Origin: Comamonadaceae bacterium PBBC2
Lineage (GTDB): Bacteria > Pseudomonadota > Gammaproteobacteria > Burkholderiales > Burkholderiaceae_C
Assembly (NCBI GenBank): GCA_002255935.1
Contig: NKIO01000004.1
Span: forward strand, 1-64,000
Direction: 5' to 3'
DNA: 64,000 nt
Below, piece by piece: positions 51,099 through 61,355 of the stretch. Position 1 is the first letter of the stretch. Each line of letters opens with the position of its first letter. The notes beneath the pieces were generated by a model. It was given only the letters and a program-made list of their open reading frames with translations. It made no database searches and was not told the DNA's origin. The translations under genes were made by a program, and so were the position numbers.

Positions 51099-52042
51099 TC
51101 CAAGCGGTCATCACGCGTGTGCAGGCCATCGCCAGGGACATCGTACTGATCGAGCTCCAAGCGGCAGACCAGCAGCCGATGCCGGGCGCATCGCCCGGCT
51201 CACACATCGACCTGCATCTGCCCAACGGGCTAATTCGTCAATATTCCTTGACCAATGCTGAAGGTGCGGCAGAACAAGCGAGCTACCAAATCGCCGTGGC
51301 GCGTGACGCCAACAGCCGTGGTGGCTCCACATGGATTCACGACAAACTGCGCACAGGTACCAGCCTTGACATTAGCGCGCCTCGTAATCTGTTCGAGCTG
51401 GATACTCAGGTCCCGGGCAAATTCCTTTTCATTGGCGCAGGCATCGGCATCACCCCCATCTACGCCATGGTCAAGGCTGCACAACAACACGGTCTTGACT
51501 GGCAACTGGTGGCATGCGCTCGCTCGGCCAGTCGCATGGCATTTCACGAAGAGCTCTATGCCCTCTCCCCTCAAAGGGTCGACTTCCATTTCGACATGGA
51601 GCAAGCCACCGCGTTAAACCTGCAGGCTTTGCTGGGTGAATCGGCCTGGGATGCGGTTTACGCATGCGGTCCTGCAGGCCTGCTTGATGCCATCGAACAA
51701 ACCACCAGACACTGGCCCGCAGGGTCGGTGCGGATGGAGCGCTTCAAAGCGCATGCCCAAGACAACTCGACCCACACAGCTTTCCAGCTCGTGCTGGCCA
51801 AAAGCCAGCAAACGGTCGAAGTGGGTGCCAACGAAAGCCCCCTGGAAGCCTTGGAGCGAATCGGTATAGATCACCCCTACGCCTGCCGTGAGGGTCTGTG
51901 CGGCACCTGCGAAGTCCGTGTACTCGAAGGACAGCCAGACCACAAAGACAACGTGCTGAGTGAACAAGAACGCACAGCAGGTCAACGTTTTATCCCTTGT
52001 ATCTCCCGCTGCAACGGCCCCCAACTGGTCATCGAACTTTAA
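51095..52042 (+). CDS. PDR/VanB family oxidoreductase (FMN, NAD, plant-type ferredoxin; cluster A)
   Basis: GAGIGITPIYAMVKAA, C-terminal CREGLCGTCEVRVLEGQPDHKDNVL ferredoxin motif. Confidence 0.92.
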   Translation: MIQAVITRVQAIARDIVLIELQAADQQPMPGASPGSHIDLHLPNGLIRQYSLTNAEGAAEQASYQIAVARDANSRGGSTWIHDKLRTGTSLDISAPRNLFELDTQVPGKFLFIGAGIGITPIYAMVKAAQQHGLDWQLVACARSASRMAFHEELYALSPQRVDFHFDMEQATALNLQALLGESAWDAVYACGPAGLLDAIEQTTRHWPAGSVRMERFKAHAQDNSTHTAFQLVLAKSQQTVEVGANESPLEALERIGIDHPYACREGLCGTCEVRVLEGQPDHKDNVLSEQERTAGQRFIPCISRCNGPQLVIEL

Positions 52043-52050
52043 GAACCCCT

Positions 52051-52809
52051 ATGAACCTGAATCAAAAAATTGCCATCGTCACCGGCGGTGCGTCCGGATT
52101 TGGTGCCGCGATCGCGCAACGCATGGCTTTGGCTGGCGCCAGCGTGATGGTGGCCGACCTGAATGCAGAAGGTGCGCAACGCATCGCAGAAAGCATCCGC
52201 GCAGCCGGTGGCCAGGCCAGCAGTGTCGTCGCAGATGTGTCTGACCGCGCCTCGTTTGAAAACATGGTGGCCCGCACCCGAAAAGACCTGGGGGGCTTGG
52301 ATATCCTGGTCAACAACGCCGGCACCACCCACCGCAACAAACCCGCACTGCAAGTGACCGAGGAAGAGTTCGACCGCGTCTACAAAGTCAACGTCAAAAG
52401 TCTGTTCTGGGCTGCACAAACGGTGCTGCCAGGTTTTGTCAGTCAAGGCAGTGGGTGCATCGTCAACGTGGCATCCACCACCGGCGTGCGGCCTGGCCCG
52501 GGCCTGTCCTGGTACAGCGGTAGCAAAGCGGCCATGATTAACCTGACCAAGGGCCTGGCGCTGGAGTTTGCCAAGTCGGGGGTGCGCGTCAATGCCGTCA
52601 ATCCGATGATTGGTGAAACGGCCATGCTGGGGGATTTCATGGGCATGGAAGACACCCCCGAAAACCGCGAGCGTTTTTTGATGCGCATCCCGCTGGGACG
52701 ATTTACCCGTCCTGCCGATGTGGCATCCGCAGTCACCTTTCTGGCCAGCGATGAAGCCTCGTACCTCACCGGCGTTTGCTTGGATGTGGACGGAGGCCGC
52801 AACATATGA
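52051..52809 (+). CDS. SDR family oxidoreductase
   Basis: IAIVTGGASGFGAAIAQRMA, NNAGTTHRNKP, WYSGSKAAMINLTKGLALEF. Confidence 0.93.
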   Translation: MNLNQKIAIVTGGASGFGAAIAQRMALAGASVMVADLNAEGAQRIAESIRAAGGQASSVVADVSDRASFENMVARTRKDLGGLDILVNNAGTTHRNKPALQVTEEEFDRVYKVNVKSLFWAAQTVLPGFVSQGSGCIVNVASTTGVRPGPGLSWYSGSKAAMINLTKGLALEFAKSGVRVNAVNPMIGETAMLGDFMGMEDTPENRERFLMRIPLGRFTRPADVASAVTFLASDEASYLTGVCLDVDGGRNI

Positions 52810-54242
52810 GCGGCGAAAGCACATACCGGGCCCCCGAACTGCTCATCAATGGGCAGTGGCGCACAGGCCGTCACGCTATGACAGTGGCCATCGTCAACCC
52901 GGCCAGCGCTGAAACCTTAGACCGGCTTCACTTGGCCAACCACGACGACATCAACCAAGCCCTGCAGGCCACCCAGCAAGGTTTTGAAGCCTGGCGGCAA
53001 GTGCCCGCCTTCGAGCGTTGTGCCCGCCTCGAAAAAGGCGTGAACAAGATGCGTGAACAGATGGAGCACATCGCCACCTTGCTCACCCTGGAACAAGGCA
53101 AACCACTTGCCGAAGCCCGCGCCGAATGCGCCATGGCGGCCGACCTGATCAAGTGGTACGCCGAAGAAGCGCGGCGAACCTACGGCCGCATCATTCCCGC
53201 CCGACTGCCCAACAGCCGCATGCAGGTGCTCAAACAACCGGTCGGTCCTGTGGCCGCCTTTGCTCCCTGGAATTTCCCATTGGTGCTGTCCGCTCGCAAG
53301 ATCGGTGGCGCCCTGGCTGCAGGTTGCTCCATCATCCTCAAAGGCGCCGAAGAAACACCCGCCAGCGTCGCCGCCATGGTCGACTGCCTGGCCGCAGAGC
53401 TGCCGCCAGGCGCTTTGCAACTGGTGTATGGCGTGCCTGCCGAGGTGTCCGAACAGTTGATCGCCTCGCCCATCATCCGCAAGGTCACCTTCACAGGCTC
53501 GGTGCCCGTGGGGCGGCACCTGGCGCAAATGGCTGCCAAACACCTCAAGCGCATCACACTCGAACTCGGTGGTCATGCGCCGGTGATCGTTTGTGCAGAT
53601 GCCGACATCGACAAAACCGTGGCACAGATGGTGGTGCACAAATTCCGCAATGCAGGCCAAGCTTGCCTAGCCCCCACGCGCTTTTATGTGGACCGCACCA
53701 TCGAAGGCGATTTCCTGGACGCCTTCACCGCAGCCAGCCACAAGCTGGTCCTGGGCGACGGCATGGCCCCCGCCACGCAAATGGGGCCACTGGCCAGCGC
53801 ACGGCGACTGGCCGCTGTGCGTGATCTGATTGATCGGTCTGTGCAAGCGGGTGCCCAACTGCACCAAGGCACAGCCCCGACCACCGGGTTCTTCGCTCCC
53901 GTGAGCTTGCTCACGCACGTGAACCCGGAATCACCCGTCATCCAAGAAGAGCCTTTTGGCCCCGTGGTCACATTGACCCCTTTTGACAACATCGACCATG
54001 CCTTGCACTTGGCCAACCAATCCGCCTACGGTCTGGCCGGCTACCTGTTCACAGATTCAGCACGCGCCATCTTGAAGGTGTCGGACCAATTGGAAGTGGG
54101 CAGCCTGGCCATCAATGGCATGGGCGTCTCGGTCCCGGAAGCTCCTTTTGGCGGCCTCAAGGACAGCGGCTACGGCAGCGAATCCGGCATCGAAGGCATG
54201 GAAGCCTTCCTGGACACCAAGTTCACCCACCATTGCGCTTAA
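52806..54242 (+). CDS. NAD(P)-dependent aldehyde dehydrogenase (succinate-semialdehyde dehydrogenase-like)
   Basis: AFAPWNFPLVLSARKIGGALAAGCSIILKGAEETPAS, LELGGHAPVIV, FRNAGQACLAPTRFYV. Confidence 0.93.
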   Translation: MSGESTYRAPELLINGQWRTGRHAMTVAIVNPASAETLDRLHLANHDDINQALQATQQGFEAWRQVPAFERCARLEKGVNKMREQMEHIATLLTLEQGKPLAEARAECAMAADLIKWYAEEARRTYGRIIPARLPNSRMQVLKQPVGPVAAFAPWNFPLVLSARKIGGALAAGCSIILKGAEETPASVAAMVDCLAAELPPGALQLVYGVPAEVSEQLIASPIIRKVTFTGSVPVGRHLAQMAAKHLKRITLELGGHAPVIVCADADIDKTVAQMVVHKFRNAGQACLAPTRFYVDRTIEGDFLDAFTAASHKLVLGDGMAPATQMGPLASARRLAAVRDLIDRSVQAGAQLHQGTAPTTGFFAPVSLLTHVNPESPVIQEEPFGPVVTLTPFDNIDHALHLANQSAYGLAGYLFTDSARAILKVSDQLEVGSLAINGMGVSVPEAPFGGLKDSGYGSESGIEGMEAFLDTKFTHHCA

Positions 54243-54267
54243 ATCACACCACAACGGAGACAACACC

Positions 54268-55236
54268 ATGCAACGCAGAACCCTCATCACCTCCCTGGCC
54301 CTGGCCACGTCCCTGCTGGCCGCAGTGCCCGCATCCGCCCAAAGCGACAAAACACTGCGCGTGATCGTCGGCTTTCCTGCAGGTGTCTCGATCGATGTGG
54401 TCACCCGCATCGTGGCCGAAAAGATGAAAGACGAACTCAAGCGCCCGGTGATCGTGGACAACCGCCCAGGTGCAGGCGGCCGACTGGCGGCCGACTTGCT
54501 TAAATCTGCTGCGCCCGATGGCAACACCGTCATGGTCACGCCCATCGTGGTGCCGGTGCTGGCCCCCATGGTCTTCAACAAACTCAGCTACAACCCCGAA
54601 ACCGACTTTGCGCCTGTTGGCAAGGTTTGCGACTTCTCGTTTGCGCTGGCTGTTCCTGCCAATTCACCGGTCAAAAACCTCAAAGATTACGCGGCATGGC
54701 TCAAGGCCAATCCGCAGCAAGCCAACTTTGGATCCCCCGCCGCAGGCAGCTTGCCCCACTTCTTTGGCGTCATGATTGGAACGGCCCTGAAAGTCGACAT
54801 GGTTCATGTCCCCTTCAACGGCGGTGCGGCCCTGCAATCGGCGGTACTCGGAGGCCATGCCCCGGCCGGTATTGACGTGGTGATGGAGTGGCAACAAAAC
54901 GCCAAAGCAGGCAAAGTCACCGTGCTGGCGACTTCTGGCGCACAGCGCAGCAAAGTCATGCCGGACGTGCCGACCTTCAAGGAACAAGGCTTTCCCGAAG
55001 CCGTCGGCCAAGGCTGGTTTGCCATGTACGCCCCAGCCAAGACGCCCACAGCGGCCATCGACGACATCAACAAAGCCTTGAATAAAGCACTCGCAACACC
55101 CGAGGTGCGTGAAAGATTTGCCGGCTTGGGTCTCGACGTTGGCGGCGGCAGTGCAGCCGATCTGCAAAAAACCATGCAAGACGACGCCAAGCGCTGGGCG
55201 CCAATAGTCAGGAAATCTGGCTTTAAAGCGGATTGA
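54268..55236 (+). CDS. Bug-family substrate-binding protein (cluster A)
   Basis: MQRRTLITSLALATSLLAAVPASAQSDKTLRVIVGFPAGVSIDVVTRIVAEKMKDELKRPVIVDNRPGAGG. Confidence 0.92.
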   Translation: MQRRTLITSLALATSLLAAVPASAQSDKTLRVIVGFPAGVSIDVVTRIVAEKMKDELKRPVIVDNRPGAGGRLAADLLKSAAPDGNTVMVTPIVVPVLAPMVFNKLSYNPETDFAPVGKVCDFSFALAVPANSPVKNLKDYAAWLKANPQQANFGSPAAGSLPHFFGVMIGTALKVDMVHVPFNGGAALQSAVLGGHAPAGIDVVMEWQQNAKAGKVTVLATSGAQRSKVMPDVPTFKEQGFPEAVGQGWFAMYAPAKTPTAAIDDINKALNKALATPEVRERFAGLGLDVGGGSAADLQKTMQDDAKRWAPIVRKSGFKAD

Positions 55237-55266
55237 TCCTGGCGATTAACTGGGTCTATAAAACAT

Positions 55267-55296
55267 AGCACCAGCTTTCTAAAAGCTGGTGCTTTT
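55267..55296 (+). terminator. Rho-independent terminator downstream of cluster A
   Basis: AGCACCAGCTTTCTAAAAGCTGGTGCTTTT. Confidence 0.85.
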
Positions 55297-55531
55297 CAGA
55301 TTATTTCACCCACAAATTCTGGACATTCTGCAAGCAAAATGACCGAATTCGATGAGTTCGCTGCTTGAGATCATCAGGCCGCATTATTGTTACGCTGACA
55401 GAGTTAACTGGACATGGAGACAACCACCCCACTGGCAGTAACCAGTTGAAAGCGCTCCTGCCTTGCCCTTGCGGTGCCCAATCTGGTCGCTTGATACGCG
55501 CGACCGGCATGAAGGTCGATTGATCCCATCT

Positions 55532-56863
55532 ATGAAAACCCCACGCCCCAACATCATTTTCATCGTGGCCGATGACCTCGGCTTTGCGGATCTCGGCTGC
55601 TATGGCGGCCGCGACGCCAAGTTTGGCAAAGTCTCGCCCGTGCTCGACCGGCTGGCCGCAGGCGGCCTCAAGTTCACACAGGGTTACGCCAACTCGCCCG
55701 TGTGCTCGCCCACCCGCTTTGCACTGATGACTGCGCGCTACCAGTACCGCCTTCGCGGCGGTGCCGACGAGCCGATCAGCAGTAAGAGCAAAGGCAGCAC
55801 CGTGCTGGGCCTGCCGCCCGAGCACCCCACGCTGCCTTCCCTGCTCAAGGCCAGTGGCTACCGCACTGCCTTGATTGGCAAGTGGCATCTCGGTTACCCG
55901 CCACACTTCAGCCCGATCAAGTCCGGTTACGAAGAGTTCTTTGGTCCCATGTCAGGCGGGGTGGATTACTTCACCCACGCCAGCAACAACGGCACGCACG
56001 ACCTATACACCAACGAAGAAGAGAAACACGAAGACGGTTACCTGACCGACCTGATCTCGCACAAAGCGGTGGATTTTGTCGAGCGCATGGCCCCCGGCGC
56101 CGCGCAGGGCACGCCCTTCTTTTTGAGCCTGCACTACACAGCGCCACACTGGCCTTGGGAAACCCGCGAAGACCACGCCCTGGCGCAAGAGGTCAAGGAC
56201 AACCTGTTCCACCTGCACGGCGGCAACATCCACACTTACCATCGCATGATCCACCACATGGACGAAGGCATTGGGTGGTTGGTCGATGCGCTCAAAAAGA
56301 CGGCCCAACTCAACAACACCTTGATCGTTTTCACCAGCGACAACGGGGGCGAGCGGTTCTCTGACAACTGGCCTTTTGTCGGCGGCAAGATGGACCTGAC
56401 CGAAGGCGGCATTCGCGTACCCTGGATCGCGCACTGGCCTGCTGTGATTGCGCCCGGCGGCACATCGGCCCAGCACTGCATGACCATGGATTGGTCAGCC
56501 ACCATGGTCGAGTTGGCGGGTGCCAAGGCCCAAGACGACTTGCCCTTTGACGGTGTGTCCATGCTGCCCGTGCTGCGCGATGCCAGCCAACAGTTTGAGC
56601 GCCCGCTTTACTGGCGCATGAACCACCGGGGCCAGCGCGCCTTGCGAATGGGCGATTTCAAATACCTGCGTGTAGACGGCCACGACTATTTGTTCAACAT
56701 CCCGGCGGACGAACGCGAGCGGGCTAACTTGGCCAAGCACCAGCCCGAGAAACTTCAAGCTTTGCGTGCCGCTTGGGAAGCCTGGGACGCTACAGTGCCA
56801 GCCATCCCCGAAGACGCAGCGGTGAGCCTTGGCTACTCAAAAGCCGATATGCCGCAGAGATAA
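55532..56863 (+). CDS. Sulfatase family hydrolase
   Basis: PNIIFIVADDLGFADLGCYGG, formylglycine-type motif NSPVCSPTRFALMTARYQYR, GKWHLGYPPHFSP. Confidence 0.93.
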   Translation: MKTPRPNIIFIVADDLGFADLGCYGGRDAKFGKVSPVLDRLAAGGLKFTQGYANSPVCSPTRFALMTARYQYRLRGGADEPISSKSKGSTVLGLPPEHPTLPSLLKASGYRTALIGKWHLGYPPHFSPIKSGYEEFFGPMSGGVDYFTHASNNGTHDLYTNEEEKHEDGYLTDLISHKAVDFVERMAPGAAQGTPFFLSLHYTAPHWPWETREDHALAQEVKDNLFHLHGGNIHTYHRMIHHMDEGIGWLVDALKKTAQLNNTLIVFTSDNGGERFSDNWPFVGGKMDLTEGGIRVPWIAHWPAVIAPGGTSAQHCMTMDWSATMVELAGAKAQDDLPFDGVSMLPVLRDASQQFERPLYWRMNHRGQRALRMGDFKYLRVDGHDYLFNIPADERERANLAKHQPEKLQALRAAWEAWDATVPAIPEDAAVSLGYSKADMPQR

Positions 56864-56866
56864 GTC

Positions 56867-57226
56867 ATGTCGGACCCGTTGATGAGCGAAGAACATTTAG
56901 GCAAAGAGCCCGATTACCGTTTTTCTTTGGCCAATGAGCGAACCTTCTTGGCGTGGATACGCACTGCTTTGGCGTTGTTAGCCGGCGGTGTCTTGCTTTA
57001 CCAGTACGGCACCCGGATCGAGCCGATTGGACTTCGCCTTGGTTTGTGCTCTGGACTCATCATGATGTCAGGGGCACTGTCACTCGGAGCTTATCTGCAC
57101 TGGCGTCGATGTGACCATGCCATGCGGCACGACGCCCCGCTGCCTAAGTCCTTCTTGATTGTTTTGTTAGCGGCGGCAGTGGTGGTTTTAGCGATGATTA
57201 CTGCCGGATCTCTGGTGTTGCTGTGA
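56867..57226 (+). CDS. DUF202 (YidH-like) membrane protein
   Basis: YRFSLANERTFLAWIRTALALLAGGVLLYQYG; three hydrophobic segments. Confidence 0.88.
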   Translation: MSDPLMSEEHLGKEPDYRFSLANERTFLAWIRTALALLAGGVLLYQYGTRIEPIGLRLGLCSGLIMMSGALSLGAYLHWRRCDHAMRHDAPLPKSFLIVLLAAAVVVLAMITAGSLVLL

Positions 57227-57531
57227 ATCTCCCTCATGACGCCGGTTTACAAGCTGAAAGAACAGCTTTGGCTTGGAAAAGAACAGCCTTGGTCATGATG
57301 GCGACCGTTCTTATCGTTTTACGACTGGGAATACAAAAAGAGCAAGTGTCGTTGTTGTTAGCTTGTGCGCTTCTTTCGCTATTTGCCGGAGCTTTCGCGC
57401 TGCTCGCATTCCTTAGGTGGGAGCGTCTGATTGCAAAGCGGTGCAATTCAAACTCAGGCTTGGCTGTTGGTGTTGCAAGCTTTTTAACCACTGTGGCTGC
57501 TTTGTTTGGATCTTTCATCCTTTTGGTGTGA
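57223..57531 (+). CDS. DUF202 membrane protein, second tandem copy
   Basis: GLQAERTALAWKRTALVMMATVLIVLRLG; overlaps previous gene by 4 bp. Confidence 0.85.
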   Translation: MNLPHDAGLQAERTALAWKRTALVMMATVLIVLRLGIQKEQVSLLLACALLSLFAGAFALLAFLRWERLIAKRCNSNSGLAVGVASFLTTVAALFGSFILLV

Positions 57532-57736
57532 CTGCGTTGAATTGCGGTCATCGGATGAGAGGTATGACGGGCTCCAGGCGGCCAATTGACGTCATTGGTA
57601 TATCTATCGTGAAGATCTGCTCCAAGTTATAAGAAGTAATTTCGTCACGGCGTTGAGGATTAGATGCAAGATTCAACCCAAAGAGGCGTAGCCTTAAATC
57701 AAGCCAGGATAAACTGGAGTAGCCATTTGTTTTATC

Positions 57737-58717
57737 TCAAAGGTCTAAGACAAGACGTGAAGACTTCGCGCGTGAACAGCATGGCAGGAACTGGTCGTTG
57801 ATGGCCTTTTCTTCTGGTGTGAAGTACATGTCAAGGTGGTCGGGCTCTCCTTCAAGCACGCGAGTCACACAGGTGCCGCATACGCCTTGCTCACAAGAAG
57901 TCATGACCGACACGCCGTTTGCAGCCAGAGCTGCGATGACAGTTTGACCAGCATCCACCCTGATCACCTGCCCGGAACTGGCCAGCACCACCTCAAAACT
58001 GTTCGCCACTGCTGTGCTGACTGGCTCGGCCTTGAAGAATTCGTAATGCAACTGATCTTCTGGCCAACCCTGTTTTCGTGCAGTGGTGAGTACCGCATCC
58101 ATGAAGCCTTGCGGCCCACACACATACAGGTGGATACCCGGCTGAGGTAAGGCAAGCAGGGCAAGCATGTCCAGCTTTTGCTCGGCGAGACCATCATCAA
58201 AGTGAAAATGCACCTTGTCAGCAAAGTCCGAGGACTCAATGCGGTCCACGAAGGCCGCACGGGCGGCTGCGCGGGCGCAGTAGTGTAATGAAAATTCCTG
58301 ATTCGTCTGGCTCAACGTCTGGGCCATGCTCAGAAGTGGCGTGATGCCGATGCCGCCAGCCAGTAACAGACTGCGCTGTGCGCCTAGAGTCAGAGCGAAC
58401 TGGTTGCGGGGCGCGCTGATGCTGAGCTCGTCGCCAGCCTGAACGCCCTCATGCATGGATTGCGAGCCGCCGCGCCCAGCAGTTTCCTTGAGCACCGCGA
58501 TCTCATAGCGCTGCGCCTGATGAGGATTCCCGCACAGCGAGTATTGGCGGGTCTTGCCAGAAGGCGTGCCCACGTCAACATGTGCGCCTGCTTCAAAGGC
58601 GGGCAGCGGGCTACCATCTTCACTACTCAGCTCGAACAAGGCGATTTCTGGCGTCAGCAGCTCTTTCTTGCTCACACGTACCTTGAATGTTTTGCCTGCG
58701 TCCATGGTGGCACTCAT
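57737..58717 (-). CDS. PDR/VanB family oxidoreductase (cluster B)
   Basis: LLAGGIGITPLLSMAQTL, CEQGVCGTCVTRVLEGEPDHLDMYFTPEE. Confidence 0.92.
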   Translation of the reverse strand: MSATMDAGKTFKVRVSKKELLTPEIALFELSSEDGSPLPAFEAGAHVDVGTPSGKTRQYSLCGNPHQAQRYEIAVLKETAGRGGSQSMHEGVQAGDELSISAPRNQFALTLGAQRSLLLAGGIGITPLLSMAQTLSQTNQEFSLHYCARAAARAAFVDRIESSDFADKVHFHFDDGLAEQKLDMLALLALPQPGIHLYVCGPQGFMDAVLTTARKQGWPEDQLHYEFFKAEPVSTAVANSFEVVLASSGQVIRVDAGQTVIAALAANGVSVMTSCEQGVCGTCVTRVLEGEPDHLDMYFTPEEKAINDQFLPCCSRAKSSRLVLDL

Positions 58718-59838
58718 GTGGTGGGGGTTGTGAATTTCAAAATGGGCTTGACCGTAGCGCCCGACTTGGAGTCGGCAATGGCCTCATTGATCTGCTCGAA
58801 GGCGTACATGCGTACCAGCTTTTCCAGGGGAAAAAGGCCTTGCAGATGCATCTGGATCAGCGTGGGGATGAAGACGTCGGCATTGGCATCGCCTTCGACG
58901 ATGCCGCGCAGTGTCTTGCCCTGAATCATCATGTCGCGCACATCGACGGCCAGCTCAGCGCCTACCGCCGCCCCGCCCACAAAACCGCAGACACCTCTTG
59001 GACCCAGCGCATCTAGCGCTTGGCGAGTGACCGCTGGAATGCCTGTGGTGTCCAGGCTGAAGTGAGCACCATGTCCCGTGATGCGCTTGATCTGTGTAGC
59101 CACATCAGGCGTTTGAGAAACATCAATGGTGTGGGTGGCACCCAGCTCCCGCGCCAAAGCCAGGCGTTGAGGCACCTTATCCACAGCAATTAGGATGCCG
59201 ACGCCAATGGCCTTCGCAGCCATCACGCCAGCCAGACCCACAGCGCCCGCACCAAACACAACCAGCGACTGTCCCAACTGGGGTTTGAGCACATTGATGA
59301 CCGCCCCGGCACCGGTCTGGATGCCGCAGCCCAGAGGGCCCAACAGCTCAAAGGTCTGGTCGGAGACTTCGTCGGGTACCTTCACCACATTCTTTTCGGT
59401 GCACAGGCAGTGTGTGGCAAAGGATGACTGGCCGAAGAAGTTATGCCTGACAGATTGTCCGCCCAGCGACAAGGCCGCGCTGCCATCCTTGCGCAGTCCC
59501 ACAAAATTGGTGCCTGCAAAGTCATGGCAGTAGCTGGTGGCATGGTCATGGCAGCTGGGGCATTCACCGCAGAAGTTGTAGCTCATGACCACGCGATCAC
59601 CAGGCTTGACCTTGGTCACGCTGCGTCCTACCGATTCCACAATGCCCGCACCCTCGTGGCCGAGCACGATGGGCTTTTGCACCGGGAAGGGACGCCCAAT
59701 CATGGCGATGTCAGTGTGGCATACGCCAGTGGCGACAAGCCGTACACGGATCTCGTCGTCTCTGGGGGTTTCCAGAGCGAGCGTTTCTAGGGCGAGCGCG
59801 CCCTGAGGTGCATGAAGCACCGCGGCTTGAACTTGCAT
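58714..59838 (-). CDS. Zinc-dependent alcohol dehydrogenase (aryl-alcohol dehydrogenase-like)
   Basis: MQVQAAVLHAPQGAL..., GVCHTDIAMIGRPFPVQKPIVLGHEGAGIVESVG, CGECPSCHDHATSYC structural zinc. Confidence 0.92.
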   Translation of the reverse strand: MQVQAAVLHAPQGALALETLALETPRDDEIRVRLVATGVCHTDIAMIGRPFPVQKPIVLGHEGAGIVESVGRSVTKVKPGDRVVMSYNFCGECPSCHDHATSYCHDFAGTNFVGLRKDGSAALSLGGQSVRHNFFGQSSFATHCLCTEKNVVKVPDEVSDQTFELLGPLGCGIQTGAGAVINVLKPQLGQSLVVFGAGAVGLAGVMAAKAIGVGILIAVDKVPQRLALARELGATHTIDVSQTPDVATQIKRITGHGAHFSLDTTGIPAVTRQALDALGPRGVCGFVGGAAVGAELAVDVRDMMIQGKTLRGIVEGDANADVFIPTLIQMHLQGLFPLEKLVRMYAFEQINEAIADSKSGATVKPILKFTTPTT

Positions 59839-59849
59839 GGATCTACTTT

Positions 59850-61355
59850 CTAGAAGGGGTATTGGCGAGGCGCAGATGGCATGGTGATCCATCGCAGCTC
59901 TGTGAACGCGTCGATGCCGGCACGTCCGCCAAAGCGGCCATAGCCAGATGCCTTAACGCCACCAAAAGGCATCTGAGCTTCGTCATGCACAGTGGCGCCG
60001 TTGATGTGGCAGATGCCCGAGTCAATGCGTGAGGCCACACGCCAAGCGCGCTGAAAGTCACTGCTGAAGACTGAAGCCGAGAGACCAAACTCAGTGTCGT
60101 TGGCCACGGCAATGGCATGGTCTTCGCTACGCACACGAATGATGCCTTTGACCGGACCGAAGGATTCATCGTGATAGATGCTCATGGCATTGTTCACATG
60201 ATCCAAAACGGTGGCTTGCATGAGTGTGTTGTCGCTTCTGCCGCCGCACAGCAGCTTGGCTCCTTTGGCCAGTGCGTCGTCAATCAGTGCATTGCAACGG
60301 GCAACGGCAGATGGGTCTACCACCGAGCCAAGGACGAAGTTGCCTTCACGCGGATCGCCCAAAGGTAGGGCCTTCGCTCGCGCTGTCAGCTTGGTGGCAA
60401 ATTCGTCGGCGAGCGATTCATCCACGATGAGCCGCTCAGTGGACATGCAAATTTGGCCCGAGTTGTTGAAAGCACCAAAAGTGGCGGCAGCCACGGCAGC
60501 ATCCAAGTCGGCATCGTCCAAAACCAGGAGCGGCGCCTTACCGCCTAATTCCAGCACGGCGGGCTTGAGGTGTTCTGCGCAGGCACGGGCAATGAGACGC
60601 CCCACTTTGGTCGAGCCCGTGAAGTTGACGCGACGCACTGCAGGGTGAGCGATCAGGGCGTTCACCACGTCGGCAGCATCCTGGGGAGCATTGACGATGA
60701 AGTTCAACACGCCGGGCGGCAGGCCTGCTTCCTGCAGCACCTGCGCAATCAGGGCGTGTGTTCGCGGACAGGTTTCCGAGCCTTTGAGCACCACCGTATT
60801 ACCGCACACCAGCGGCACCGCAATGGCGCGCACCGCCAAAATGATGGGAGCGTTCCACGGAGCGATGCCAAGCACCACACCGGCGGGTTGACGCACCCCC
60901 ATAGACACCAGACCGGGTACGTCCGAGGGAATGATCTCGCCAGAGATCTGAGTGGCCAAGGCGGCTGCTTCGCGCAGGGTGCCTGCTGCATGACCGATGT
61001 TGCGTTGGGCCCAAAGTGCTGAAGCACCAATTTCAAGCGACATCGCAGCAGCAACGTCATGGGCACGTGTCGCCAGCAAGGCCGCGGCTTTGAGCAATAT
61101 ATCGCGGCGCTGGCCGGGTCCCGTAGCGGCCCAAGCAGGCAGGGCGGCAGCGGCGGCGTTGGCTGCTGCCTGTGCATCGGCCACACCGGCAGCGCTGGCC
61201 TCTGTGCTCAATTGGGGGTCGAGTGGACTAAAACGCTTGAAGGTCTTACCACCCTGGGCCATCTGCCACTGGCCGCCTATGAACAATTGCACAGGCAGGC
61301 TTGCCGCTTGGGCATTGACAGAAGTGCTCATCTTCGGCTCAAGGACTGCGCTCAC
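59850..61355 (-). CDS. Aldehyde dehydrogenase (aromatic/vanillin-type)
   Basis: GIAPWNAPIILAVRAIAVPLVCGNTVVLKGSETCPRTH, LELGGKAPLLVLDDADLDAA, FNNSGQICMSTERLIV; GTG start overlaps the upstream stop, alternative ATG at 61331. Confidence 0.93.
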   Translation of the reverse strand: MSAVLEPKMSTSVNAQAASLPVQLFIGGQWQMAQGGKTFKRFSPLDPQLSTEASAAGVADAQAAANAAAAALPAWAATGPGQRRDILLKAAALLATRAHDVAAAMSLEIGASALWAQRNIGHAAGTLREAAALATQISGEIIPSDVPGLVSMGVRQPAGVVLGIAPWNAPIILAVRAIAVPLVCGNTVVLKGSETCPRTHALIAQVLQEAGLPPGVLNFIVNAPQDAADVVNALIAHPAVRRVNFTGSTKVGRLIARACAEHLKPAVLELGGKAPLLVLDDADLDAAVAAATFGAFNNSGQICMSTERLIVDESLADEFATKLTARAKALPLGDPREGNFVLGSVVDPSAVARCNALIDDALAKGAKLLCGGRSDNTLMQATVLDHVNNAMSIYHDESFGPVKGIIRVRSEDHAIAVANDTEFGLSASVFSSDFQRAWRVASRIDSGICHINGATVHDEAQMPFGGVKASGYGRFGGRAGIDAFTELRWITMPSAPRQYPF

